Origin: a virus
IMG/VR virus record: IMGVR_UViG_3300026097_000028
Span: 1-56,928 of that record
Reading direction: 5' to 3' (one strand)
DNA: 56,928 nucleotides
Part shown: one piece after another, positions 24,761-33,752 of the stretch
Numbering within the stretch: the first letter of the stretch is position 1
Layout of the letters: the number at the start of each line of letters is the position of its first letter
Notes under the pieces: generated by a model
What the model was told of the DNA's origin: nothing
Database searches by the model: none
Seen by the model: the letters and a program-made list of their open reading frames with translations, nothing else
Translations under genes and position numbers: made by a program

Positions 24761-25878
24761 TGGCAGTAGACCCACTAAAAAATACGAATATCAATCGTGG
24801 AGAACAGATAAAACGAGAACCTATTGAAAAAGGTAGAGGTGTTCGTTTATATGATGTGGATTTGGCAATAGCCGAACACATGATTGATACTGTTGTACCC
24901 ACCGTAGAGGTGTTTAGAGAGAAAACTAAGGTTCCTGTCATGTATGGTAACCCTGAACGTTGGAAAGCGGTTAGAAAAGATGGATATCTTCGTGATAAAC
25001 AAGGACAAATTCAAATCCCTCTTATTATGTTCAAGAGAAATTCAGTTGTTCGTGATGACCAGATGGCTTCTTCCATGAATCGTCATGTTTTTTACCCAAC
25101 TGTTACCAAATTCTCAAAAAAACATAAATACGATAGATTTTCTGCAATGTTCAACACTCAAAGGCCGGTTGAACACTATAATATAACAATGCCCGATTAC
25201 GTAACAGTTAGTTATGAGGTAATGATATGGACTGATTTTACAGAACATATGAATGAAATAGTTGAGGCATTCCAATATGCAACTGATGAGTATTGGGGAG
25301 ATAAAAGTGGATTCAAATTTAGAGTTCGTATTGATTCTTTTGATAATACTACCGAAGTTGGTGAAGGTTCTCAGAGAATTGTTCGTACTACTTTTACTAT
25401 GGTAGTAAATGCATATCTTTTACCCGAAAAATTTGATAATGAATTAACTCATATAAAATCCCTATCACCGAAAAAAGTAGTTTGGGGTATGGAAACTGAT
25501 TTAACTAGTGGATTGGGTAATCAATCTGCACAAACTCAAAAAATGTACAACGAATACTCGGATGTAATTGATTTTATGTCTATTCGTGGTTCTAAACAAG
25601 CAGAGTTTATTGATAGTGAAACTGTAAAATTAACAAATGTAGAATTACCAAAACTCCCACCTGAACTTCAAGGTTCGTTTGATACCAATGATTGGTTCAG
25701 AGTGTATATTAATGGAGTATTTATTCGAAATGGTATTTACACTTATTCTTATGATTATACAACTAAAGAAATAACATTTGTTTTTGATACTGCTTCACCA
25801 TCAAGTACTACTACTCTTGGTTATGTTCTTGAGAATACTGATGAAATAGGGGTAACTGGAAAGTTTATTGAACTATGA
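24760..25878 (+). CDS. Tail completion / sheath stabiliser (gp15-like)
   Basis: The 372-residue product follows the two neck proteins, the T4 order 13-14-15. The first half has TKVPVMYGNPERWKAVRKDG (about 56-75), then IQIPLIMFKRNSVVRDDQ; in T4 gp15 a similar order of VPI.YG and LP.MSFEL segments occurs. The C-terminal part (from about 290) ends in a beta domain, RVYINGVFIRNGIYTYSY and TTKEITFVFD, typical of phage tail attachment domains. The C-terminal domain is not in T4 gp15, so this would be a fusion. The start and stop overlap its neighbours by one and four bases. Confidence 0.6.
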   Translation: MAVDPLKNTNINRGEQIKREPIEKGRGVRLYDVDLAIAEHMIDTVVPTVEVFREKTKVPVMYGNPERWKAVRKDGYLRDKQGQIQIPLIMFKRNSVVRDDQMASSMNRHVFYPTVTKFSKKHKYDRFSAMFNTQRPVEHYNITMPDYVTVSYEVMIWTDFTEHMNEIVEAFQYATDEYWGDKSGFKFRVRIDSFDNTTEVGEGSQRIVRTTFTMVVNAYLLPEKFDNELTHIKSLSPKKVVWGMETDLTSGLGNQSAQTQKMYNEYSDVIDFMSIRGSKQAEFIDSETVKLTNVELPKLPPELQGSFDTNDWFRVYINGVFIRNGIYTYSYDYTTKEITFVFDTASPSSTTTLGYVLENTDEIGVTGKFIEL

Positions 25879-26207
25879 TAAAGGATTTACAAAAATTACT
25901 AAAACAAGTTCACGAACCAGACGAATATCAGTTGACACCACATAATATGTCCCATCCTTTATATTGGATATGGAAAATTGAGAATGGGAAGATGAAAGAT
26001 TTGGATGTAAAATTAAGACCATTTCGAAACGAACACGCAAGATTTGATATATTTATAAATGGTCAGTATATTTTAGAGAAAGATTATATTTTCGAACAAA
26101 GTGGTAAGGATTTTCATATAAAATTCATAAAAGCTAACTTTGTAGGGGCATATGATTTACAATTAACTGATGATATAAAATTAGAGGGAGATATTGATTT
26201 AGTATGA
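25875..26207 (+). CDS. Small tail protein with YINGQYI-type beta domain
   Basis: The 110-residue product is coupled to both neighbours by ATGA overlaps. Its second half carries ARFDIFINGQYILEKDYIFE (about 55-74) and a final strand region, the same type of beta domain as the C-terminus of the previous gene (YINGVFIRNG). The N-terminal part has HNMSHPLYWIWKIENGKMK. The function is unknown; a small connector at the tail or fibre base is plausible. Confidence 0.55.
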   Translation: MIKDLQKLLKQVHEPDEYQLTPHNMSHPLYWIWKIENGKMKDLDVKLRPFRNEHARFDIFINGQYILEKDYIFEQSGKDFHIKFIKANFVGAYDLQLTDDIKLEGDIDLV

Positions 26208-26569
26208 GTAAAGTTAAACCAAGTATCATAACACCCTTCAATGATAAACAGAGATTTAAAAATTTGGTAAATGAGGTAATCGAAGATTCGTGGATTTATA
26301 CTTTGGTACCGGAATCTATTTCTCTTAATCAAACGTTATTTACCTTAAATCTTATAAACAAGAAATTTGTTTTTGAGGATATCAAGGTTGATAATTTATC
26401 AGATTATATTGATGTTTACTTGATGGGAGTAAAGAAAACATCTGATATGTATGTGGTTACAGAGGTAGGAAATAATATAGTAATAACTTTTACTCAATCA
26501 ATTACACTACGTCCTCGTGATATAGTAAAAACTGATTTTATGGTAAAAGGAAAAATAGTGAGTAGGTAA
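26204..26569 (+). CDS. Small tail protein, beta domain
   Basis: The 121-residue product begins by ATGA overlap and ends three bases before the first fibre gene. Its C-terminal half (DVYLMGVKKTSDMYVVTEVG, NNIVITFTQSITLRPRDIV) is another version of the domain seen in the two preceding genes: a ...GVK..S.. strand followed by an ITF strand and a GD/RD.I turn. I do not know its role. Position suggests an adaptor between tail and fibre. Confidence 0.55.
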   Translation: MSKVKPSIITPFNDKQRFKNLVNEVIEDSWIYTLVPESISLNQTLFTLNLINKKFVFEDIKVDNLSDYIDVYLMGVKKTSDMYVVTEVGNNIVITFTQSITLRPRDIVKTDFMVKGKIVSR

Positions 26570-26572
26570 TAA

Positions 26573-29500
26573 ATGGCAACATTAATTCAATCAAAACAAA
26601 TAGAGGGAATTGTAACCGCCTCGGTCATTCAAGGTGATTTTCTAGTAACTGGTGACATCTCCGCATCTATAATTTCTGCATCACGGATTGTTGGTGTAAA
26701 GTATGGTGATATTGAAGGAACTCCTAATTTTGTAGGTGGTAGTGGAATAACTATTACTCAAGTTGGGGATACTTACACCTTTACCAATACTGGTGGTGAT
26801 GGAGTTGATGATGGTATATCCGATGCTGCCAGTATTTTACAAATAAATGCCTATACTGCTTCGAATGATTTAGTAATTCAACGTTTTGAACAAACTACTT
26901 CTTCATTACAAACTCAAATAACAAGTTTAAGTTCTTCACTATCTAATATTGAAGTAGGAACTACTGATTTTAGTGAACTTACTGGTGTACCAACTGGTTT
27001 AGTATCATCTTCCATACAAATTCTTGGTGGAAGTGAGATAGTTAGTGGTTCAGTATTAAGAACACTTGATGGTACCAATGTATTATCGGGTTCTAAAACT
27101 GATATAACTCATTTAAACCAATTTACCTCATCTATACAATCTCAAGTTGATGAATTAATCTTATCATCTTCAACTTTTATAACATCTGAAACAGATTCAC
27201 AAACATTAACCATTGTAGGTGACCAACTTACTATTTCAGATGGTAATACAATTACCATACCGACTGGTTCAAGTGGTGGTGTTTCTTCGTGGAATGAACT
27301 AACAGATATTCCAAGTGGATTAGTAAGTGGTTCTTATGTAGAATCTTTACCAAGTGGATTGGTATCCTCATCCGAACAAGTATTAGGTGGTAGTGGTATC
27401 CTAAGTGGTTCACGTACTGATATATCATCTCTAAACGATTTTACTTCATCATACTTAACTGATTCAGCATCTTTCGATACAAGAATTAGTAATATTGGTG
27501 ACCATGTTAATATTAGTAATCTAAATCAGTTTACTCAATCGGCTGAAAGTAGATTATCTGAATTAGAATCCCAAACTGGTTCATACCTAACATCTGAAAC
27601 CGATAACCAAACTCTTACTATTGTTGGTGACCAATTAACAATATCCGATGGTAATACTATTACTATACCAACGGGTAGTAATGTAACCTTACCAAGTGGA
27701 TTAGTATCATCTTCAGACCAAATTTTGGGTGGAAGTGGTATTCTTAGTGGTTCTCATACTGATATATCTCATTTAAATCAATTCACTTCTTCGGTACAAA
27801 CTGAAATAGATGGATTATCTGCACAAACTTCATCTTACTTAACTGAATTACCATCTGACTTAGTTAGTGGTTCAGTATTAAGAACATTGGATGGAACTGA
27901 TGTATTGAGTGGTTCTATTTTACCAGGTACTGGTATTACAATCAATTCATCGAGTGGTGATTATGTAATAACTTCTATTGGTAGTGATGGTGATACTTCA
28001 TTTGATGGTAACCGAGAAGTAACCAATACTTTATTAGGAGATTTATTCTCACAATCCTATAACGCAGGCACAAGTGGTTCGATACAAGATTTCTTAAATG
28101 AAATGTTCTTCCCATCTTATGCACCAACTGCAACCTTTAGTACTCAGACAAGTAATTTAAATACCAACTTAACCGCTGATGGTACGATAATCGAAACAAT
28201 TTCTATAACCGATACCGTTGATGATTCTCCATATGTGGTAACAATAAGTGGTGATAGTTCTGATGCATTTAGAGTAGTACCAACCAACGCAGCTTCATCT
28301 TCGTGGGAAATCCAATCAGTTGATAATTTAACTGCTGGTACTTTCACTTATGATATAGTTGTAACTGATAAAAATAATGCTTCACGTACATATAGTAGTA
28401 GAAGTATTGAGATTTTACAAGCAAGTAGTGGAACTTTATCAACAACTGGAACTTTATACGTAATCGAATCAGCAACATCTGGTCAAATTTATTTAGGTTC
28501 AAATGGTAGAAGTGGAGCTCAAGGTGGGGTAAGTGTTTCTTACTCACCAAACTATGGTACTCAAGTTGCACAAAACTTTACTTCATCTAACCCACTTATC
28601 TCGATTGCATCAACTGGTTTATTATCTGTTGGTTCTCCAATTAGTGGTAGTGGAAATGTAAGTGGTGATGTTATTACAAGTACAATTAGTTGGGTAGACC
28701 AATATGGAAATAGTAGTACAGATGATATTTCAGTTAATGTAACTCAAAATAACGCACCTGATATTGTATTTACTAACTCGACAAGTAACTTAAATACCAA
28801 TAATGCTAAATTAGGTGGTGGAACTTTGGTAACAATTTCTTTTAGTGATACTGAAAGTGATTCAATCAATCATGATTCGTTCCAATTCACAGATACAAGT
28901 GGTCAATTAACCACAACTAAAAGTGGTAATTCATATTTAGTAACTGCTAACTCTAATTTAAGTGGTTCAACAACATATACTATTGGTACAACAATTGAAG
29001 ATGTACATGGATTCCGTTCTAATACCGAATCTCATTCATTTACTATTACAGAATCATCTAATGGTGAATTGAATGGAGATACTACAATTTATGTTATAGA
29101 ATCTGCTTTTAGTAATTATGTATTTAGAGATGCTACTGGTTTTGGTGCAGGAAATGTTGCACAAGTAGGTGTTACATACTCACCATCGGCAGGAGGACAG
29201 AGTGTACAATCATTTAGTTCTTCTAATCCAGCAATATTAATTAATTCAAGTGGTAATATGACCCTTGGTGTTGATTTGAGTGGTTCTACTACACAAAGTG
29301 GTGATACTATTGAAACTTTGATTACTTTCCAAGACCAATATGGAAATATCGGTAGTGGTTCAGTAACTGCAAATGTTTTTGCTAACAATGCACCTTCAGT
29401 AACCTTTGTAGCTACTTCAAATTATGATACCGATGATGCTACTTCAAATTCTAACGCGGGTGTAATTACAATTTCAGATACAGAATCCAACTCACCATAT

Positions 29501-30262
29501 AACGTAACCCTTGGTGGAACGGATGGTGGTATGTTTATCGCAGTTCCTCAAAACTCGGTATCATCATCGTGGCAAGTACAACCTACGGGTTCGTTAACCG
29601 CTGATACCTATTCAATCGATATAACTGCTACGGATAACTATGGTGAAACTTCAACTTTATCTAACAAATCAATTATAGTTGATGAGGTAGTTTCGGGTGG
29701 AACTGTTTATGTTTACAACGTAGGTCACCAAGCAAATAATATATTATTTAATTTAGGTATAGAATCAATTGATGGTTCTACTCCTGCTAATGTAACTACA
29801 TATGATGGATATGGGTTCTTGGAACAAATTGAAGATGGTACATTGGGTGATTCTTCATTTACATATGATTGGGGTGGTACTAAAACTGCAACTTTAGTTG
29901 CAAGTGGTAATGGTTCGGATGTTCATTCGGTACTACAAGCTATGGGTGATATTTCACATACCAATTCAAATGCACTTGCAATTATAATACCATCTGATTT
30001 AGGAATGAATGGAGTACCAACTTCTATGACAGATGGATATGGTGATAATACACTTGGTAGATATGTTCTTGAAGTTGGATTAAATGGTGGAACTCCTGAT
30101 GGACTTAACACTATTGAACCATCAACAATATATTCGGTAACATTGGGTAGTAATGTAAATGGTACATCAAACTATTATGTAATTTCAACCATTGGAGCGG
30201 TAGCACCAGGAACATCAGTAAACTTTGCACTTAATTCAGCAAGTGGTTCTGGTGGAGTTTAA
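26573..30262 (+). CDS. Large tail fibre / adhesin with Ig-like repeats
   Basis: The 1229-residue product opens with MATLIQSKQIEGIVTASVIQ and a Ser/Gly/Thr-rich repeat region (to about residue 480, with repeated SGS and LYQ/TSS units such as LPSGLVSSSxQILGGSG). Then comes a region of about 600 residues built from repeats: three Ig/cadherin-like units (near bases 28126, 28750 and 29385) alternate with two copies of a YVIESA..S domain (28455 and 29089, about 630 bases apart). The C-terminal about 125 residues are unique (from VYVYNVGHQAN). It has no S74 domain. Such repeat-rich, cadherin-like proteins act as cell-surface adhesins. Confidence 0.8.
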   Translation: MATLIQSKQIEGIVTASVIQGDFLVTGDISASIISASRIVGVKYGDIEGTPNFVGGSGITITQVGDTYTFTNTGGDGVDDGISDAASILQINAYTASNDLVIQRFEQTTSSLQTQITSLSSSLSNIEVGTTDFSELTGVPTGLVSSSIQILGGSEIVSGSVLRTLDGTNVLSGSKTDITHLNQFTSSIQSQVDELILSSSTFITSETDSQTLTIVGDQLTISDGNTITIPTGSSGGVSSWNELTDIPSGLVSGSYVESLPSGLVSSSEQVLGGSGILSGSRTDISSLNDFTSSYLTDSASFDTRISNIGDHVNISNLNQFTQSAESRLSELESQTGSYLTSETDNQTLTIVGDQLTISDGNTITIPTGSNVTLPSGLVSSSDQILGGSGILSGSHTDISHLNQFTSSVQTEIDGLSAQTSSYLTELPSDLVSGSVLRTLDGTDVLSGSILPGTGITINSSSGDYVITSIGSDGDTSFDGNREVTNTLLGDLFSQSYNAGTSGSIQDFLNEMFFPSYAPTATFSTQTSNLNTNLTADGTIIETISITDTVDDSPYVVTISGDSSDAFRVVPTNAASSSWEIQSVDNLTAGTFTYDIVVTDKNNASRTYSSRSIEILQASSGTLSTTGTLYVIESATSGQIYLGSNGRSGAQGGVSVSYSPNYGTQVAQNFTSSNPLISIASTGLLSVGSPISGSGNVSGDVITSTISWVDQYGNSSTDDISVNVTQNNAPDIVFTNSTSNLNTNNAKLGGGTLVTISFSDTESDSINHDSFQFTDTSGQLTTTKSGNSYLVTANSNLSGSTTYTIGTTIEDVHGFRSNTESHSFTITESSNGELNGDTTIYVIESAFSNYVFRDATGFGAGNVAQVGVTYSPSAGGQSVQSFSSSNPAILINSSGNMTLGVDLSGSTTQSGDTIETLITFQDQYGNIGSGSVTANVFANNAPSVTFVATSNYDTDDATSNSNAGVITISDTESNSPYNVTLGGTDGGMFIAVPQNSVSSSWQVQPTGSLTADTYSIDITATDNYGETSTLSNKSIIVDEVVSGGTVYVYNVGHQANNILFNLGIESIDGSTPANVTTYDGYGFLEQIEDGTLGDSSFTYDWGGTKTATLVASGNGSDVHSVLQAMGDISHTNSNALAIIIPSDLGMNGVPTSMTDGYGDNTLGRYVLEVGLNGGTPDGLNTIEPSTIYSVTLGSNVNGTSNYYVISTIGAVAPGTSVNFALNSASGSGGV

Positions 30263-30272
30263 TATATTTATA
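30263..30272 (+). promoter_or_regulatory. Late-promoter-like motif TATATTTATA
   Basis: This exact copy begins directly after the fibre stop codon and ends 24 bases before the start at 30297. GTATAATAAGGAG follows. Confidence 0.62.
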
Positions 30273-30296
30273 GTATAATAAGGAGAATAAAATAAT

Positions 30297-30776
30297 ATGC
30301 CAGCGTTTAGTTCAAAATTAGTATTAAGTTCAGCAGCATCAGCATCGGGTATACCTTTAGCAGATGTAGATGCAATCAGAGGTGCGTTTAAGGTATATGA
30401 TACCTATGAACAAATGATAGCTCAGCCTGTATCTCTTATATCTAACAATCAAATTGTTTGGGTACAGGACGCTGAATCTTTGTACAAAGCAACGGTAACA
30501 TATGCAAATCCTCCTTTTTCATTTACTGATTCTGTAACCTGGAATGAATTCAACTTTCCTGGTGGAACTGGTGGAGTGGGTGATATCACGGCAGTAATTG
30601 CTGGAAGTGGTTTAACTGGTACTACTTTTAGTGGTACTGCAACTTTAAATATTGGAGAGGGTGATGGTATCACAGTATCAGCAGATACGGTATCTATTAA
30701 TACTGGTTCGGCACACTTTGAAGATGGTGTAGAAAAAGTTGTAATAGTTACCACTTTAGATGGTGGAGATATATAA
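30297..30776 (+). CDS. Short fibre-region protein with C-terminal LDGGDI
   Basis: The 159-residue product has an N-terminal part (VLSSAASASGIPLADVDAIR) followed by FKVYDTYEQMIAQ. The second half is a fibre-type beta repeat (GDITAVIAGSGLTGTTFSGT, then TLNIGEGDGITVSADTVSI), similar to segments in the big fibre at 33753 (GDITEVNAGPGLGGGSTIG). The last residues, TTLDGGDI, recur at the ends of two other fibre proteins (SVDGGDI at 41132, ELDGGTF at 33598). A structural spike or fibre-joint is a reasonable guess. Confidence 0.6.
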   Translation: MPAFSSKLVLSSAASASGIPLADVDAIRGAFKVYDTYEQMIAQPVSLISNNQIVWVQDAESLYKATVTYANPPFSFTDSVTWNEFNFPGGTGGVGDITAVIAGSGLTGTTFSGTATLNIGEGDGITVSADTVSINTGSAHFEDGVEKVVIVTTLDGGDI

Positions 30777-30792
30777 TAAATAAAATAAGTTT

Positions 30793-30802
30793 TATACTTA
30801 TA
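30793..30802 (+). promoter_or_regulatory. Late-promoter-like motif TATACTTATA
   Basis: The C-form of the motif, followed by TAAG, 102 bases before the fibre start at 30905. A stem-loop begins six bases downstream. Confidence 0.55.
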
Positions 30803-30808
30803 TAAGAT

Positions 30809-30830
30809 AAATCACTACATAGTGGTTTTT
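30809..30830 (+). terminator. Stem-loop AAATCACT/AGTGGTTT with T-run
   Basis: An 8-bp stem with one G-T pair, an ACAT loop and a T-run. Directly downstream of a promoter motif, it may be a terminator for the gene at 30297 or a 5' hairpin of the next message. Confidence 0.55.
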
Positions 30831-30904
30831 ATAATGGGGCAGATGACTCCGAAATAATCAAGGTTTTCGTAAGACTAATTTTAAAAACAAAATAGGAAAA
30901 AAAC

Positions 30905-33598
30905 ATGGCACAAATTATTAGACACAGAAAAGGGGTCTTGGAAAGTGTTGCATCTGCTACCAAAAGAAAAGCGGAATTACTTGTAGTAACAGGTTCTTCG
31001 GCTGGAGCAATAGACACTGGTCTATTATTCGTTGGTATTGAAGGTGGAGAAGTAACACCATCAAATAAAATATTAACCGGAACAACAACACCAGATTTAA
31101 CTGGAACTTCTTATGATACATCTGTTGATGGTATTCCATTTTATAATACCTCAGAAAATAAATATTACATCCTTAAAAAGGGTGGTAACGTAGAAATACA
31201 AGCAACCGCAAACACGGGTGGAACTGGTATCGTTTCTTCATCAGCACAGATTGATGGATTAGGATTCTTACAAGTTGATGGAGATTCAGTAGTATCTGGT
31301 TCTTCTCAAATTACAATTGGAGATACAACTGGTTTCTCTGCATTCTCTTCTTCATTAAAAGCAACTGATGATGCACAAGATGTAAGATTAGATAATTTAG
31401 AAACTTTCTCATCTTCATTAGGTGATGGTTTTGCAACTGATGCTGAATTATCTGCAGTTTCTGCTGCATTGGATTCTACAATCGATGCATTAACTACCGA
31501 TGAAATTGCTGAAGGTTCTAACCTTTACTTTACTGATGCAAGAGTAAAATTAAAGTTAGATGCTGACGGAGTTATCTCTGGTTCAGAACAAGTACAACTT
31601 GGTGATGTAAGTGGATTTACTACTTATTCATCTTCAGTTGATTCTCGTACTTCTGCATTAGAATCTGCAGTTGGTGAAGGTTCAAACATTGATGGTAGAT
31701 TATCTTCTTTAGAAGTATTCTCTGCATCTGCTGAATCAAATGATACTGAATTATTTGCAACGGCTTCTGACCACGAATCTAAATTAGATGCAATCTTATT
31801 ATCTGCTGATGCTGATAAAGATTCATTTGCTGAAATCGTATCATTGATTAATCAAGTAGATACAACTAACGATGAAGCATTTGCAGCATTTGCTACAGCT
31901 TCAAACGCAGCACAATCAGTACAAGATGGTAGATTATCTGCTTTAGAAGCTGAAACTGGTTCAATCCAATCAGACCAAGATGTTCAAGATGGTAGATTAG
32001 ATGATTTAGAATCATTCTCATCTTCATTGGATGCTAACTTTGAAACAACTGGTAGAGGAATTGCTTCTGGTTCTTCTCAAATTGTATCTTATTTAGATTC
32101 TGAAGATGTTAATTTGGGTGGTATCTCTGGTTCTTCTTTAGATATTACTGGAAACGCTAAGATTGATGGTAACCTTACATTAGGTGGAAACATTACTATT
32201 GGTGATGCAACTTCTGATACTATCGCATTCGGTGGTGAGATTACTTCTGATATGATTCCTTCAGTAAACGATTCTATTGATTTAGGTTCTGCTACTAAGA
32301 AATTGGCTGAAGTACACGCAACTAACTTCTTCGGTACTACTAATGGTACTGTAAACGCAACTAACAACATAGTTTCTTCTTCTGCTGCAACTGCAAACGT
32401 TGAAATGACTGTTTCTAATGGTGTTGTATCTGCTGAACTTAAAGGTGGTGTTGTATCTGGTTCTTCTCAAGTTGTTTCTTTACTTTCTGACCAAGCTACT
32501 GATTTCGGTACTGGTAGAGTAAGTGGTGATAACTTTGGTGATGAGGCAGGTACTTCAACTTTCACAGGTTCATTTAGTGGTGATGGTTCAGGATTAACTG
32601 GTCTTGTATCTGATTTAAGAATTTCAGGTTCAACTGGTAATGATACTATATCTTTACTTAATGACGATTTAACTTTCGCTGGTGGAACTGCAATTGATGT
32701 TGCAGTAACTGATAACACAGTTACAATTAATGCTTCTGATGCTTCTACATCTGCTAAAGGTATCGCTTCTTTCATAGGAGATGATTTCTCAGTAACAAGT
32801 GGTGCAGTTAGTATTAAAGATGGTGGTGTAAGAGCTACTAACTTAAACGCTGATGTTGTTGGAACTGGTGTATCTTTAAATGATGGTGATAACACTATTG
32901 AAGTAGATTATGGTTCAACTGCTGGAACTGCAGTACAAGGTAATACAACTATTTCTGTTAGTGGAACTGCTAACGAAGTAGAGATTACTGGAACAACTTC
33001 TCAAGCTTTAGGTGGTGGAGTTACTTACCAAGTAGGTTTACCTAATGATGTAACAATCGGAAACGATTTAACAACTACTAATGATTTAACGGTTGGTGGA
33101 AATGCAACTATTACTGGAAACCTTTCAGTATTAGGTACAACTACAACTGTTGATTCAACTACTGTACAAATTGGTGATAATGTAATCGAACTTAACTATG
33201 GTGGTGCACAAGACACAGCTGGTTTATTAGTTACTGATTCAACTGCACCAAACACTGCAAGTGGTTCATTAGTATGGAATGGTACAAACGATGTTTGGAC
33301 AGCTGGTCCTTTAGGTTCTGAAAAAGAACTTGCAAGATTAAACGCTGCTCCAACTGCTAACACAGTTCTTAAAGCTGATGCTAATGGATTGTTAGTTGAT
33401 TCCGTATTAACTGATGATGGTACTGATGCTACGTTTAGTGGTGATGTTATCGTTGATGGTTTAACTGCTTCTTCATTCTTATATGCAGATGCTAACAAAC
33501 AATTAACTGCAATCGCACCTTCTAACGCTGGTGATGTAATTCAATGGAATGGTTCATCATTCGTTGCTTCTAACGAACTCGATGGTGGTACATTCTAA
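30905..33598 (+). CDS. Tail fibre protein with LxRxG-type N-terminus
   Basis: The 897-residue product begins MAQIIRHRKGVLESVASAT, the attachment-type N-terminus shared with the genes at 33753, 40506 and 45245. The body is repeat-rich: VSGSSQITIGDTTGFSAFSS-type units, with ALESA..., SFSSSL... and coil-like segments (LDNLETF, LDDLESF) in the first half. The middle has SGSLDITGNAKIDGNLTLGG-like strands (GNLTLGGNITIGDATSDTIA). The end is SNELDGGTF. No S74 chaperone domain is present, unlike the two larger fibres. Composition is Ser/Asp/Gly/Thr-rich, with almost no Cys. It probably forms a trimeric fibre. Confidence 0.8.
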   Translation: MAQIIRHRKGVLESVASATKRKAELLVVTGSSAGAIDTGLLFVGIEGGEVTPSNKILTGTTTPDLTGTSYDTSVDGIPFYNTSENKYYILKKGGNVEIQATANTGGTGIVSSSAQIDGLGFLQVDGDSVVSGSSQITIGDTTGFSAFSSSLKATDDAQDVRLDNLETFSSSLGDGFATDAELSAVSAALDSTIDALTTDEIAEGSNLYFTDARVKLKLDADGVISGSEQVQLGDVSGFTTYSSSVDSRTSALESAVGEGSNIDGRLSSLEVFSASAESNDTELFATASDHESKLDAILLSADADKDSFAEIVSLINQVDTTNDEAFAAFATASNAAQSVQDGRLSALEAETGSIQSDQDVQDGRLDDLESFSSSLDANFETTGRGIASGSSQIVSYLDSEDVNLGGISGSSLDITGNAKIDGNLTLGGNITIGDATSDTIAFGGEITSDMIPSVNDSIDLGSATKKLAEVHATNFFGTTNGTVNATNNIVSSSAATANVEMTVSNGVVSAELKGGVVSGSSQVVSLLSDQATDFGTGRVSGDNFGDEAGTSTFTGSFSGDGSGLTGLVSDLRISGSTGNDTISLLNDDLTFAGGTAIDVAVTDNTVTINASDASTSAKGIASFIGDDFSVTSGAVSIKDGGVRATNLNADVVGTGVSLNDGDNTIEVDYGSTAGTAVQGNTTISVSGTANEVEITGTTSQALGGGVTYQVGLPNDVTIGNDLTTTNDLTVGGNATITGNLSVLGTTTTVDSTTVQIGDNVIELNYGGAQDTAGLLVTDSTAPNTASGSLVWNGTNDVWTAGPLGSEKELARLNAAPTANTVLKADANGLLVDSVLTDDGTDATFSGDVIVDGLTASSFLYADANKQLTAIAPSNAGDVIQWNGSSFVASNELDGGTF

Positions 33599-33620
33599 TT
33601 AGAATATACTTTTTAATACT

Positions 33621-33650
33621 AAACCCTCACAGAAATGTGGGGGTTTTTTT
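33621..33650 (+). terminator. Terminator AAACCCTCAC/GTGGGGGTTT
   Basis: A 10-bp stem with one G-T pair, an AGAAAT loop and seven T. It lies 22 bases after the fibre stop. Confidence 0.85.
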
Positions 33651-33667
33651 ATATCTTTTAGTTATTC

Positions 33668-33677
33668 TATACTTATA
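33668..33677 (+). promoter_or_regulatory. Late-promoter-like motif TATACTTATA (first of two)
   Basis: The C-form followed by TAAG. A weak stem-loop, GTGGT (33681) with ACCAC (33701), starts within four bases. A second motif lies 43 bases further on. Confidence 0.52.
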
Positions 33678-33719
33678 TAAGTGGTAATGTGATTTTTGGA
33701 ACCACAATTTCAATACATT

Positions 33720-33729
33720 TATATTTATA
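33720..33729 (+). promoter_or_regulatory. Late-promoter-like motif TATATTTATA (second of two)
   Basis: This exact copy lies 23 bases before the start of the giant fibre gene and is followed by TGTAATTAATTAGGAAGAA. Two motifs in tandem suggest strong or double control of this gene. Confidence 0.58.
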
Positions 33730-33752
33730 TGTAATTAATTAGGAAGAATTTA

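Noticed and set aside
26048-26057. Exact TATATTTATA on the + strand
   Set aside because: It lies inside the coding sequence at 25875-26207, not before a start codon. In such AT-rich DNA some chance matches are expected, so it is not called a promoter.
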